Part shown: piece by piece, positions 51,170 to 63,100 of the stretch | How the letters are laid out: each line of letters opens with the position of its first letter | Numbering within the stretch: position 1 is the stretch's first letter | Origin: Daucus carota subsp. sativus | Taxonomy: Eukaryota > Streptophyta > Magnoliopsida > Apiales > Apiaceae | Direction of reading: 5' to 3' | Length of the DNA: 64,000 bases | Assembly: GCF_001625215.2 (NCBI RefSeq) | Contig: NC_030385.2 | Location: forward strand, 36,543,598 to 36,607,597 | Position numbers and translations under genes: made by a program | The notes under the pieces: model-generated | Database searches by the model: none | Seen by the model: the letters and a program-made list of their open reading frames with translations, nothing else | Told to the model about the DNA's origin: nothing

Positions 51170-51745
51170 GATAACTGACGGGTTTTATATCAAACTGGCC
51201 ACTTATTTTGTCAAAAAATCTCACTTGACTCATCAAAAAAATTTCGGACTCATTTAAGCCACTATAAACCAAATATATATCATTTTACCCACATCATTAT
51301 TCATATCTCTTTACTTAATTATTTATATAAAATTAACCGTTTATTTTTTTACTACAAAAACATTTCGAGTACTTTCATAATAGTCCCTAGTATTTATTAA
51401 AATAATTTGGGAATTCCTAAAGCAACATAGCCATGTAGTTAAAAAAATATATGTTTATAAATATATAGTTAGATGATCATCCTATCTGTGTTGGTTTAGT
51501 AATTCACAAATTATTTTGATAAATACTAGAGACTATTATCAAAGTACTCGAAGTGGTTTTGCAGTAAAACAACAAACGGTTGATTTTTCATAAATGATTA
51601 AGTAAAGAGCTATGATGGTGATGTGGATAAAATGATATATATTTTGTTTATAGTGGTTTAAGTGAGTCCGAAATTTTTTGGGTGGGTCAAGTGAGATTTT
51701 TTGACGAAATGGGTGGCCAGTTTGATATAAAACCCGATAACTGAC
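51170..51745. mobile_element. Foldback Mutator-like MITE, perfect 10-bp TSD
   Basis: Element 51180-51735 (556 bp) beginning GGGTTTTATATCAAACTGGC and ending with its inverse complement. It is flanked by the identical duplication GATAACTGAC at 51170-51179 and 51736-51745. Arms of about 220 bp pair with few mismatches around a loop of roughly 100 bp (about 51410-51510). The size and terminal GGGTT match the 5769-6322 element, so both may use the same transposase. Confidence 0.88.
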
Positions 51746-54080
51746 TTAAAAAAATTAAATTCTATAAATAGAAACAGAGAGAAAAATTTACCAAAATAAT
51801 GAAATGACATATTGATAGGAATGATGAATCCAGTAATTTAACCTTTTCCAGGTTTTGGAACTCCATGCAACTACTAGATTTAGATCAAATTATGTGTGGC
51901 TGATATATATATTACTTCCATTTAAGGAAATCGAGCGACACACATAACATTTCTATTGATCAGAATTTGGTTTTTAGTAGTAGTACTGTTAAACAGTGTT
52001 GATACTCTCATAATTGAATAGTATAGCAAGTCCGGTCTCCAAATACTTCAAAACCTTACTGCAAAAGAGGCCCGAAACTCCAAATGCTTCAAAACCTTAC
52101 TGCAAAAGAGGCCCAGTATCAGTTTGATTTATTTTATTTTTCCCCAGCCCATCAGGCCACCCCTTCCTAGCCCATTAATAAATGAGAAGTAAAATTATAA
52201 AAACATCTAGATTAGCTCGCTACTATAATATTAATTTCAGATCGGTTTTTCGGATCATATTGTCCAAGGTCCAACAAGAATGGAAAAAAGAAAAATCTGC
52301 TGTAGACTGAAATTGCTATTTAGTTAATATTAAGAAATTATAAAAAATAAATAAAGATTAATAATTGAAAAAATTGTTGTAATAATTTCAGAGTACGCCA
52401 CGCATCTGGCCGAGTACAATATTTGGAAACTGATATTGGTCTGTTTTCTATGGTAAGGGCCTATCGGATCTATAATTGTGAAGTATCTTGGCTGGCCCAT
52501 TTCATTAAATTGTAGGTAGTTGGGAGTTAAGTATGCCTGCTTTATTCGTAGGGCCGGGAAAGCACTACTCATGGACTTCAACGAGTAGTTGGGAGCTCGC
52601 AAAATTATTTTCCATTCAACACACTCAATGGACCAATGGTACACCAGACCAGTACTCAGCATAGGTATGATTTTTCAAACCAAAAACTTGATTATCAGGA
52701 ATAGATTAGAAAGAAGCATGATATGGTTGATCCTAACTTCATAATTTGCTTACTAATTCTTTTTCACCTTAAAATACAAAGCGATTACGAATGAAAAGAG
52801 CTATTGATTTATACTAACTCAAATCGAAATATCGAATGTGTAGATAATAAAAGTATATATTAGTTTAATAATCTATTTATTATACATTAAAAAATATAAT
52901 AAATTTTTAATTCATTATCATAGAATTCATGTATAAAATTATTTTAATATTTAAAAAATAAATTACAAACATGAAATTTTGAATTATATTTTCACGGGTT
53001 CAAGACTAGTATTTTTCTAATTCTTTAGAGTAGTGTCCTTGTTTATCAAACGCCTCGACCCCGCTCCTACAATATTAAAATAATAATTTATAATTTATTA
53101 TGATTTTTTTTGAAACAAAGGTATTAATCTAATAATAAAAAATCATACGATATCTACACCAATGATCGGGTCGAACAAACAGTAAATTGCAATCTCATGT
53201 TCTCATAAAAAGACAGGATAACGATATTTTGAAAAATATATATATAATACATATACAAGTACCAGCTTTTGTGATTTAATGTGAAAAATGTTCTGCATAC
53301 AATAAATTTGATAAAACTAATTTTGATAAGTTATTTATTTTAGCATGGAAATTGACTTTACAAGTAAAATAAGTCAATAGAAAATATATACTATCATTTT
53401 CCAATTTTAAATTAGTTTCATATTTATTTTTAATATAAATATTATATATTTTTCAGTATAAGCTGAGAACGATTTTACCTTGGATGAAAATCGCATACTA
53501 TCATAATCATGCATGGACACACCTCAGTAGAATTCGAAAGGACAAATTCGGACAAGGGAGCGAGATTTTAGTGCAATCGTGCATTTTTTACGTTTGGTCA
53601 GTCGAGAATCGAAAAGGGAAAGGATATACTATTTGGAGTTGCTGTAAAATTTGCCTGCGAGATAAAGTATAAACACACATCTGCTGCAACTTCGACCCTT
53701 ATCGCCGCCACTATATGTATGACTGAACTACCTGCAAATCTGCAATAGCTTTAAGGACACTGAATTTATAAACCGGAGTGATTCATGAACCTAATTGCTC
53801 GTTCAACATATCTTGTTCATAGGCTTTTGTCATGAAACTGACACAATTAATGTCCTCTATAATGACAATTAATAATTCTTGAAAATTCAAGCGAGTCCTT
53901 AAATTTAGCGTCATGTTTTATTCGCACATTGACAGTTTCTCAATGTCATTTATTTTATCAATTTTTCTGTTTTTTGCTATAGTAGTAATGTAGGATGGAG
54001 ATTTTCTATGGTGTGCCTAAGTGCACATAATAGTTTCCAACTCCAATAAAAATAGGTCGTTTTGATTGATGGATGACTAA
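51746..54080. other. Gene-poor stretch with tandem duplication
   Basis: AT-rich; no gene recognised. At 52037-52077 and 52078-52118 a 41-bp unit (CTCCAAATACTTCAAAACCT start) is tandemly duplicated. Open frames at 52330-52662 and 53484-53672 have no recognisable product. Confidence 0.45.
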
Positions 54081-54445
54081 TACTCCCTCCGTCCTGTTTT
54101 AGTTGTCACATTTTTATTTTTGTTGATTAAATTGACTAATTTTTTACCAAGGATTATAAGTCACTCTTTCATTATTTTAAAAAACTGAAAATTACATCTT
54201 AAAATAGATTTAAAGTTATTTCCGGTGACATATTTTTTTTTATTTTTTCAATTGATAAAATATTAATAAATTTTAGTCAAATTTTGGTCAATTTGACCGG
54301 CACAAGACCAAATGTGACAACTAAAAAGGGACGGAGGGAGTAAATGCCAGTGGCCCCCTACATTCACCTAAATTCCACTAATCAAAATAAGCCATTTTTA
54401 TAGAATTTAGTATTTATTGTGTGTTCTTGGGCACACATCAGAAAG
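54010..54445. mobile_element. MITE interrupted by a Stowaway insertion
   Basis: The left part has ATGGTGTGCCTAAGTGCACA, the right part TTGTGTGTTCTTGGGCACAC, which are imperfect inverse complements. The Stowaway 54083-54340 sits between them. A related right end occurs near 40289-40320. Outer limits approximate. Confidence 0.5.
54083..54340. mobile_element. Stowaway MITE (258 bp), second subfamily
   Basis: Ends CTCCCTCCGTCCTGTTTTAG and the complement CTAAAAAGGGACGGAGGGAG, with TA on both sides. Subterminal AGTTGTCACATTT pairs with AATGTGACAACT. The interior differs from the 281-bp group, so this is another subfamily. Confidence 0.88.
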
Positions 54446-54470
54446 ACCGATCTTGGATACTACTACAATA

Positions 54471-54620
54471 CTCCCTCCCTTCCTTAGTTGTTATTTTGAC
54501 ATTTTTCAGAAAAAACTGAACTAAAATTATAGTTTATTTTATTCATAAAAAAGTTAAAAATAAGAAATGAAAATATATATTTTAATTACGTGCAAAAAGT
54601 CAAAGTGATAATTAAGGAAT
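54471..54620. mobile_element. Truncated Stowaway MITE
   Basis: Left end CTCCCTCCCTTCCTTAG. The inner right arm AAAGTGATAATTAAGGAA pairs with it, but the terminal ACGGAGGGAG is missing. The right side runs straight into the next element. Confidence 0.6.
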
Positions 54621-54952
54621 CGTTTGATTCGCGGAGTGGTATTGGGTTGGAATGAGGAATCGGGTTAAGCTGGTATGGGTTTGAGGTATCATATCTGATA
54701 TTATGTGTTTGGTAGAGTGCTGGAAATTAGAATCAATATATACAATTTTCGTAAAAAATAAGTTATTCATTTATATTAACTAAAAATATAAATAAAATTA
54801 TTATTATCATATATTTTTGCATCATTGATTTAATTTTGTATCAAATATTAATATTTCATTACTTAAATAGGAAAAAAAATAAAATAAAAAATAAACGCAT
54901 CTCATACTCACCTTCCCAATTGGGTATCAACATCCCATATGTTGGGGTTTAA

Positions 54953-55355
54953 GAGCAACTCCAATGCACCCATTCCTTACCTATAATTGATATACATGGA
55001 CAAGAATACAAGATTTGAGGATTGAGAACAAAAAGAGCTTCTCCAATGCAACTCTCTATCCCCTATTAATTTTAGGTGAGAGAAAGTTCAACCCCTTATT
55101 TGAGGGATGAAAAAGCAACCCCCTATATACTACACGTCATCACCAGCTCATGTATCCTCTTATTTTTCAGTTATTTATTAGTGCAATCTTTCTCTCTACT
55201 TGAGTTGTATATATAAATTTAAAATATAGAGAATCAAATAGGGAACACCGTCGGAGCAAAATAGCTTTTTGATCCCCACTATTTTAATATTTTAAGTAAC
55301 CATTAATATATAATATTTTAAGGGTTGAAAATAGGGAATTACATTGGGCTTGCTC
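54953..55355. mobile_element. Tourist-like MITE 1 (TAA target)
   Basis: 403 bp with ends GAGCAACTCCAATGCAC and the complement ATTGGGCTTGCTC, flanked by TAA (54950-54952 and 55356-55358), the 3-bp target duplication of PIF/Harbinger-Tourist elements. Confidence 0.78.
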
Positions 55356-55358
55356 TAA

Positions 55359-55721
55359 GAGCAACTCCAACAGCTTCCCTATTTGGAGTTTTAAACCAAA
55401 ATATGAGGAATATGGGAAAATAATCCACTCCAACAGTATCCTAGTGATTCCCTAAATCACTAAGATCCACTAGCCATGCCTTATCTTTAGGTAACCTCTC
55501 TCCTCTCCTAACTCTTATTTTATAATAAATTTTGAATACAAACATGTTCTCTCTCTTCACCTATTGCAATAATGGTAACTTTTAATAATAAAATAATATA
55601 TAATGAATGAATATAAGGAATATTGTTGGAGGTGAGAATAGCTATTATTATCTTAAGTCACTAGGATCCAATATTTTATATTATATTTAAGGAATGAGTT
55701 AAGATGCTGCTGGAGATGCTC
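55359..55721. mobile_element. Tourist-like MITE 2 (shares TAA with MITE 1)
   Basis: 363 bp with ends GAGCAACTCCAACAGCTTCC and the complement GCTGCTGGAGATGCTC, flanked by TAA at 55356-55358 and 55722-55724. The left TAA is also the right TAA of MITE 1, so the two are directly abutting. Confidence 0.78.
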
Positions 55722-56171
55722 TAAGGTATGAGTTTCTGATTTTGTTTTTACCAACCAAACATCAGTATATGATTCGAGAAACCCATGAACCAAATGATTC
55801 TTAAAGGAGACCGAGAATTTTTTTTTTTTTTTTGGGCAGTTCTACGATTGCATTGATTTGTATTCGACGAAATCGTCTAAACATCGTTTTGCGCCATGAA
55901 ATGGACTGACAGCTGCACCGGTATTATATGCTCTTCTTGCAACCTTAGCAGTGGACGGGCCTGTCTCGGGTTGTCTCAACACTCAGAGCTACAACTTGTG
56001 TATTGATAATTTTAAAGCCGGAGCGGAGGGTTGTTACAAAATTATTTAAATCAGCTCCGGTCCTTGTAAATTTAACTATGATATTATGAGTAAAAGTAAT
56101 ATCAGATTAACCTGATGCTGTTTATATGACGTAAACTCATAAAACTATCCATATTGCTGTTGCTATATTTT

Positions 56172-56241
56172 GTGGACGCATGTGTGTAATATGATGCAGT
56201 GGCAATTGTGGACGCATGTGTGTAATATGATGCGGTGGCAA
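56172..56241. repeat. 36-bp tandem duplication
   Basis: GTGGACGCATGTGTGTAATA starts both copies, at 56172 and 56208, with one base change, immediately left of the hAT-like fragment. Confidence 0.9.
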
Positions 56242-56415
56242 AGAAGAGAAAGTGTTACAGCCAAGGTTCGAACCATGACATTTCTCACCAATATTCAACT
56301 ATCAAACCATTAGACCATACATGAAATTGAACAACAAATGAGTAAAGAACGTAATTATCTTAAAATTTCAGGGTGGGCCGAGACCTATGCTCGGCCCAGT
56401 GTAGCTCCGCCACTG
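56236..56415 (+). mobile_element. hAT-like element fragment, right half
   Basis: Shares, in the same order, blocks with 57090-57243 (AGGTTCGAACC / AGGTTCAAACC, ACCATTAGACCATACAT / ACCGTTGGACTATACAT, CAGGGTGGGCCGAG). It ends GCTCCGCCACTG, the inverse of the CAGTGGCGGAGC terminus at 56971. The left end is missing. Confidence 0.65.
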
Positions 56416-56652
56416 ATATGATGACATATAAAACCTCTTGATTACACAATTATACGACAGATGTATATAATTTTGTCTCTTTCATTTCTTAAAAAAAGAA
56501 GGAATTGTGGGTGGAGTAATAGGTTTCTCATGAAATAACAATCAGATGCATTTAAAACAAATACACCTTGTTGTTTAACCTCATATATGCACACTACTTA
56601 TATCAGATTAATCTGATATATCTTTTTCTCTAATATTAGTTTGGGACTGATA

Positions 56653-56905
56653 AAATGTAAAGTAGGTGTTTGTTTTCCGCTTTTAAGCCGGGCTTCTGGT
56701 TTATAAGTTAGAAGCACTTATTTCGTACCGTTTGTGTAATAATTCAAAAAGCATTTATAAAAAGCTATGAATGTTAGCTTTTGTTTAAGGGTTTCTGCTT
56801 ATTTCCTAAACATAAGTCTTAACTTGCTTCTAACTTCTACTCCACTTTTTTATTTTAAGCAAGAATCACTTATTTTAAACTCACCCAAACAGCTCCAAAT
56901 TTTTG
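56653..56905 (-). repeat. CCGTTTGGGTGAGC-type MITE, inverted copy
   Basis: Relative to 28631-28850 this is the opposite orientation: GTACCGTTTGTGTAATAATT in the interior and AAACTCACCCAAACAG at its right end. A short open frame within is an artefact. Confidence 0.6.
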
Positions 56906-56970
56906 TTATGGTAGATGTGGCTTGTGAGTTTAAAGAAGTGCGAAATCAGGCTGAATGAGAATGAACCAGC

Positions 56971-57243
56971 CAGTGGCGGAGCTAGCATAAAAAATCAGGA
57001 TCGGCCAACTTAACTACAAGATACGTAAATGTATCAAAACATAAAAATGACGTAGGAAAAAGAAAATTTTGTGGCAAAATGGATAAAGATGAGGTAAAAA
57101 GAAGTTAAATGTTATTGACCAGGTTCAAACCAAGGTATTTCTTGTCAGAATTGCACCACTAAACCGTTGGACTATACATCAAACTGAGCAGAATATCAGT
57201 AAAATACCTAATTATCCTAAAATTCCAGGGTGGGCCGAGGCCT
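56971..57243 (+). mobile_element. hAT-like element fragment, left part
   Basis: Begins with the terminus CAGTGGCGGAGC and continues to CAGGGTGGGCCGAGGCCT, where homology to 56236-56415 ends. The right terminus is absent. CAGTGGCGGAGC is a typical hAT-like MITE end in plants. Confidence 0.65.
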
Positions 57244-58590
57244 GCTGCATCCTCCCCTTTACTCCCACCGTCCTGCCGTGTAACTCATTTACATACGATT
57301 TTTCCATTAACTCATAGTTTAAGATTTTTATAGATTATGTTTTTATAATTTATTTTTAATAAATTTAGTTTATGAATAAAGGTTTTAATAAAATTTAAAT
57401 GTCAAATTTTTAATCAGATTAAAATAATTAAAAAACTATGAAACTATATTTTATAAGAAATTTAAAATAGATACGGAATTTTTTGTCCCAAACGTATACA
57501 AAAACTTGAAACTGAGAAAATATATATATGTTTGAGTTGTGTATGTATATTAAAATAACTGTATAGAAAGTGAGGGGAAAAAAAAGAAGAATTAAGATGG
57601 CGAAAATTATCCATATATAATACATAAATCTAAAAGTACATGAAAGTAATGAATGAGACTAATTTTTGTATTATGCTTTTTTTTATCTTTTAGTAATTAA
57701 GTTGAACTTTTTGCCGCATAATTTAAAGAATATTATCCGCATAATCGAAATAATCATTTTTCAAAATTTTATAATAATATAAGTGTTATATTTCAATGCG
57801 AAGAATGTAAAATCAAACATCGATTTTAGAATTTCCATCTAACTCTTTAATATAAGCGTTATATTTCAATGTGAAGAATGTAAAATCGAACATCAGTTCT
57901 GGGGTTTCCATGTGATTCTTTAGAATGTTTAGTTTCTATTTTCTTCATCAAATATTGCCACATGTGATAATATGTGATAATGTGAAATATTGTCATATTA
58001 GAAAGTATTTTTTGTCTTTTCTAATATGAAACTTTGAGATTTTAAAAATAATAAATAAATAGTATATAATATCTAGTTAAAAATGGGTAAAGAAAAATGG
58101 GGGGACCGGGACCGGGACCGGGAGAACCTTAAAAGTCAATGGCCTTCCAACAACCAGTCGGATGCCACATGTATATTGAATGAGTATTCAATTAAGTAAA
58201 TCAATGTAAAAAAGTATTCACATGCAGTATAAAAGACCAGAAACCATGGTCAAGTTATTTGTTGACCATGAGTGCATAGTTGTTGAGTTGCTGAGATTAT
58301 TGTACTTGCCTACTTGGTATTCTCAAAATTGCATCACATACAGTGATATTTATAGCCAATTTGTTTAAAATATTCATTTCAACCCTGATAAGTTATCTTG
58401 TTTCATTGTAATTGTAAAGTTAAGCAATTCTAGAAGAAATGTGTCCATACTAAGCTCAAACTTTAACTTATTTGTAGTGTTGTTTTGGTCCAAAGTTGGA
58501 GCAAGTACCAAGCTAGGGGAGATGGGATAGACGAATGGACCTAATCAAATGATTTTACCTGCCATTTTTTACCAAGTGAAAAGGATACCT
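57244..58590. other. AT-rich gap with tandem duplication and GGGACC repeat
   Basis: No gene. A diverged tandem duplication of about 73 bp (copies from 57781 and 57854, TATATTTCAATG-GAAGAATGTAAAATC) and a (GGGACC)3 tract at 58102-58122. Otherwise blank. Confidence 0.5.
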
Positions 58591-58913
58591 CTCCCTCCCT
58601 TCTATTTTTTATCAAACGGGTTGGGGTTGGACACGAAAGTTAATAAATATGTATAAAGTAGTGGAAAAAAAAATGGGTGAAACAATAAATATGTATAAAG
58701 TAGTGAAAAATAAAAAGAAATTTGGGTGAAACAGTGGGACTCGTTGATTTTTAATGTATAAAAAAAAGATAGTGGAGTAAAAATATTGTGAAAATGGAAG
58801 AAATTGGAGAAGTGATGGGACTCATTGACTATTTATAGTAAGTTTTGAAATGTAAAGAATTGGACGGGACAACCAAAAAGAAAAATGTAAAGAAATAGTT
58901 GGAACAGACGGAG
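58591..58913. mobile_element. Stowaway MITE with internal duplication
   Basis: Degenerate ends CTCCCTCCCTTC and GACGGAG. The interior matches the 281-bp group (GAAATGTAAAGAATTGG, GGGACTCATTGACTATTT). It is about 42 bp longer because AATAAATATGTATAAAGTAG with its following bases is present twice (58643 and 58685). Confidence 0.75.
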
Positions 58914-59197
58914 TAATGTTGTATAAAATAAAATAATATTTATAATCTTATCATACGACAAATATACATACACATGTATATTCTGTAAATGAAATAAATC
59001 AGATGAATAACCATATTTTAATAGTTCCTTATATATGACAATAAAATTAGAAAACCTATTAAGTATAGAAAAATTATTCTCAAAAAATGTAATATTGATG
59101 ATGTGTTTTGTAATAATTTAATTGGTAAATGTGAAAACATGATATTAATTATATTTAATAATTTTCTTCTTTGAATCCCTTCCACTTAAATGTGTCC

Positions 59198-59331
59198 GTT
59201 TGTTTCACAGAAGCAGCTGCTTCTGACTTATGTTTTTCTTGTCCGTTTGTGTAATCTACTCGCTTCTGCTCCACTTCTTTAATTTAAGTAAGAAGTCACC
59301 TCTTTTAAGCTAACCCAAACGGCCTCAATAT
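59198..59331 (-). repeat. CCGTTTGGGTTAGC-type MITE, shortened
   Basis: TGTCCGTTTGTTTCACAGAAGC at the left and TAAGCTAACCCAAACGGCC at the right. Same family and orientation as 56653-56905, with the centre reduced. Confidence 0.55.
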
Positions 59332-59634
59332 GTAGTTTCATAAATTCTTTTGTTTTAAATAATTGATTATTAAATTTTTATTCAAAAATAAATATTTTTT
59401 ACTATAATCTATAAAACTATAGTAGTTATAAAATACTAAATAAAACCAATTAAATTAATTTACCTTTCTAACAAGTGCCAATTTGGTCCAAATAGACCAC
59501 CAAGAAAACAATGATACATAAATTGACCAGCAAAAGAGATAAACATAAACAAGTCCTATTGTCTTAAATGTTGGTTCACCATGATTGATAGGCTGCATTT
59601 GAATAATATAACACTCATTGACACACAACTGCTA

Positions 59635-59728
59635 CTCCCTCCGTCTCTAAATACTTTTCCTGTTTGTACTTTTCACGTTTGCCAACACACATTTTTAATC
59701 GTTAATATCAATAAAGAGACGGAGGGAG
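59635..59728. mobile_element. Very short Stowaway MITE (94 bp)
   Basis: Ends CTCCCTCCGTCTCTAAATA and the complement AATAAAGAGACGGAGGGAG, TA on both sides. Only about 55 bp lie between the arms. It sits about 420 bp upstream of the receptor-kinase start codon. Confidence 0.85.
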
Positions 59729-59928
59729 TACAAAACTCTAGCAAAAGTCAAAACAGGCACAATAATATCCATGTTCATGTCCACCTACATTAATTAATTC
59801 AAAACAGAAACATTGTTAGCTGCTCCTTTCTTTCATCACATCACCCACTAGTCCTTCATATTTTTATTTTCTCACCTGATCGCAGCAGCAAATCAAATTA
59901 GGCTAGGTATAAGCCACACTGTTTTTCT

Positions 59929-59935
59929 TATAAAA
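59929..59935 (+). promoter_or_regulatory. Possible TATA box of the LRR-VIII kinase gene
   Basis: TATAAAA about 215 bases upstream of the ATG at 60148. The leader would be about 180 bases. Weak support. Confidence 0.35.
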
Positions 59936-60147
59936 TGTCGACTCAGTCAATTCTTTTACCACTGCGACTTGGACCTTGTTTATCTATCTTCCTTTTGTTC
60001 CAAGAAGCTACACAACCTTGTTTAAAAATACAACACATCTGCAGAACATCTGCTTTAATATATGCACTTATTTGTTCCTTGTTGTACAAGTTCTCTTTTA
60101 ATCTTTAGAACATACAAAACATACACTATACATTTTGATTTAGAGAA

Positions 60148-63100
60148 ATGATTGATAGATTTGGTAGGATGTCTGAACCATCAAGAACTCGTTTGGTTTT
60201 GGTTATGTTGTTTTGTTGGTTTTTGTTGCTTCTTGGAGCTAACTCACAGAATCCAAAAACTCATCCTCAAGAAGGTATCTCTCTGTTCTAGCTCCCATGT
60301 TTCATATTTTTTTATTTTTGTTTTTGTTTTGTGCTAGAAAAAATTGTTAGTATATAATATGATCCCGGTAAGTCGTCCTCTCAACACTCGGAGATTTTAG
60401 GAGGATTGATCACGTATCAAACTAGGCTACCTTGATGTTCTGGGAGAATTGGTCGCTTAACAAAATTACTTTCGGTTGTTTAAAATTTAATGAGGATTTA
60501 ATTTGAACTTCGAAGTAATCCACTGTTGGATTTCAAAGTTTTCGAGCTTTGGGGGCTAGGAGCTTATTCAATTACTCTTTGGTGCTAAAAGATTCTTGGT
60601 AGTATTATGCAATTAGGGTTTGCAAATAGAGTTTGGTGAAGTCGTTTTACAGTTCGCAAAGATTTTAAGGTTTGCCTTGTACGTTATATCCACCAGATGA
60701 GAAGATGTTTGTAATTTGGTTTATGGTTTTAACATGCAGTTTCAGCATTGCGGGAAATCAAGAAAAGTTTGGTTGATCCAAACCGAAATCTTAGTAACTG
60801 GAATCGCGGTGATCCGTGCACATCGAATTGGACTGGAGTTTTATGCTTTAATAAAACGATGGACGATAACTATCTGCATGTCAGGGAGTTGTATGTCAAT
60901 AATTCTCATTTAATCTGATCTGATCCAGAGCATATTTATTCAGAATGAATTTTTTAGTCATCTTTGAAATGTCTGTTGCTTATTTTTGTTTTATTTGGAT
61001 TTCATATGTGTAGTTAGGCCTTAAAACTGGTTATGTAATGCTACATGTTAGCGATACTTTATAGAGGTAGAAAAGCTTTCAATGGTTCCCAAACTAATTT
61101 CCGGAAAGTAAATGAGTAGTGCTGATTTACTTCAGTTTGACAGGACGGGCTGTGATTTCAATTGTTAAGTTGTAGAAGTTTATTGGATATATGCAAGATT
61201 GCAAGCCTATATGATGCTGATATCTAATGATCAAAAGCAGAATTATTTATTGAAATGGAAATATGTTTGTTCTAATGACAAGGTCAGAGCTAACAAAGCC
61301 TGATAGAAAGTCCACTTCCCAATTGCACATACAGAAGGAATATGTGCATACTTTTGTGGCCGTCTCTGATTTTTTTATAGTTGAAGAATAGCCTATACCA
61401 TTGCTTTGAATTTGTGTACACTTCAATGATGATGAAATCATAGCTGCTGGCACACTATGTTCCAGCTTCCATTATCAAATGTATGAAATATGGTCTTGAA
61501 TCAATGTATTGAAATTGACACATGAATGCTCATCAGCTTTACCATTGGCTTCTTTCTGATGTCAGTTTTTTCACAGATATGAAATCTAAAGTTAGAACAA
61601 ATATATTGTTACAAGATGTGAATGCGATTTTCGTTTTTTGTCTCTTTACGATTAGTCCTCTCCTATTTCTTCATGGCAGACAACTACTGAATATGAATCT
61701 ATCAGGGGAGTTATCGCCGGCACTAGGAAGATTATCATATATGAAAATCATGTGAGTGCATATTCTTTATATAATTGTTTTGTTATGTTTGCTCTGGTAT
61801 AATTCAATTGTATCGATTGCTCTATTAAAAATATTGAGCTTTGTGATGTCAAGTTCACATTGCTTAATCTAACCTTGGAATCCAAATAATTCTTCATCTT
61901 TGTTCAATCAGGGACTTCATGTGGAACAAGATAAGTGGAAGTATACCGGTTGAAGTAGGCAACATCAAGTCTTTGGAGCTACTGTAAGTTCAAGGATTAT
62001 ATATCGCGCTTTAATCATGTATTAGATGATAAAATAATATATGCATAGGTCTCGACTCTTTGAGCTATTTAATGGCCATTGTTTCTTTAACCTTGAAAGA
62101 CTGGTAGTTTTGTTGTTCAATTCTATTCTACTGATGCTCTTATCGCATTCAGGCTGCTGAATGGAAATCAACTAACAGGGCCCTTGCCCGAGGAAATGGG
62201 TAATCTTCCCAACTTGGACAGAATTCAAATTGACCAGAATCATATATCAGGACCAATACCAAAGTCATTTGCAAACTTAAACAAGACAAAGCACTTGTAA
62301 GTAATATCCTTCTTGTATGTGTTGGTCAATTTTTATTTTACTTTTTGGGGAAAAAGGTTAGTACCTGGTATCTTAGTTTGTTATCACATCCTGCAGTTCA
62401 CTCTGTTATGTCTTTTTGATGGGTATGAAATTAACTGTTGTTGTAATGATCTCTGAACAGCCATATGAACAATAATTCAATTAGTGGCCAGATCCCTCCC
62501 GAGCTGTCTAAACTGGGAAGTCTTGTTCACATGTAAGTGGTTTAATAATACTTAATTTTATAGTGCACAGGAACAAGTTTCGTATTAATCTTTCTTTTAT
62601 GCAGGCTTCTTGATAATAACAACTTAACAGGGTATTTGCCACCAGAGCTTGCCGAAATTCCAAATCTACTTATCCTGTACGGGCTTTCTCTTTCTCAGTA
62701 TATATATGTGTTCAGAAACCTCTGCACAAAAACACTAGAAAAGCATGTTAAACGTTGATTGTTAACTTAAATGCAAGCCCTTGTTTCCATGAACCAAAAT
62801 GTTAAGTCCCTGTCTAGGCAGTTCTTGAAGAATCTTTGAAGGAATATGTTTACTTATTTAGGAGCAAAATCTTTATCTTTCTGCTCAGTGAAGTAATTAT
62901 TTAGAGTGGCTATTTGTTCACCACCAAGATCCATTTACAAAATTAATCATGTAGATGTTTTATTTGGTTTATGTATCCGCAACAGATTAATGCAAACAAC
63001 ATATCACTTGCAACATTCTCCTCTAATGAAAGATGCAATAATACACTAGTATCTAATGCCATTGAAACATTTTTGTCCAACCTTTCTATTATCTATCTTA

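Larger units (their letters stand above)
54618..55812. mobile_element. TIR element split by two Tourist-like MITEs
   Basis: Left end GGAATCGTTTGATTCGCGG and right end the complement of AAGAATCATTTGGTTCATGG. The left half matches 3785-4076. The element is interrupted at 54953-55721 by two inserted MITEs, after which it continues (GGTATGAGTTTCTGATTTTG, ACCAACCAAACATCAG). No coding capacity. Confidence 0.6.

Noticed and set aside
56262..56280. Possible tRNA T-arm (GGTTCGAACC)
   Set aside because: No cloverleaf or acceptor stem fits around it, and the same block recurs in a transposon copy at 57120, so it belongs to the hAT-like repeat.
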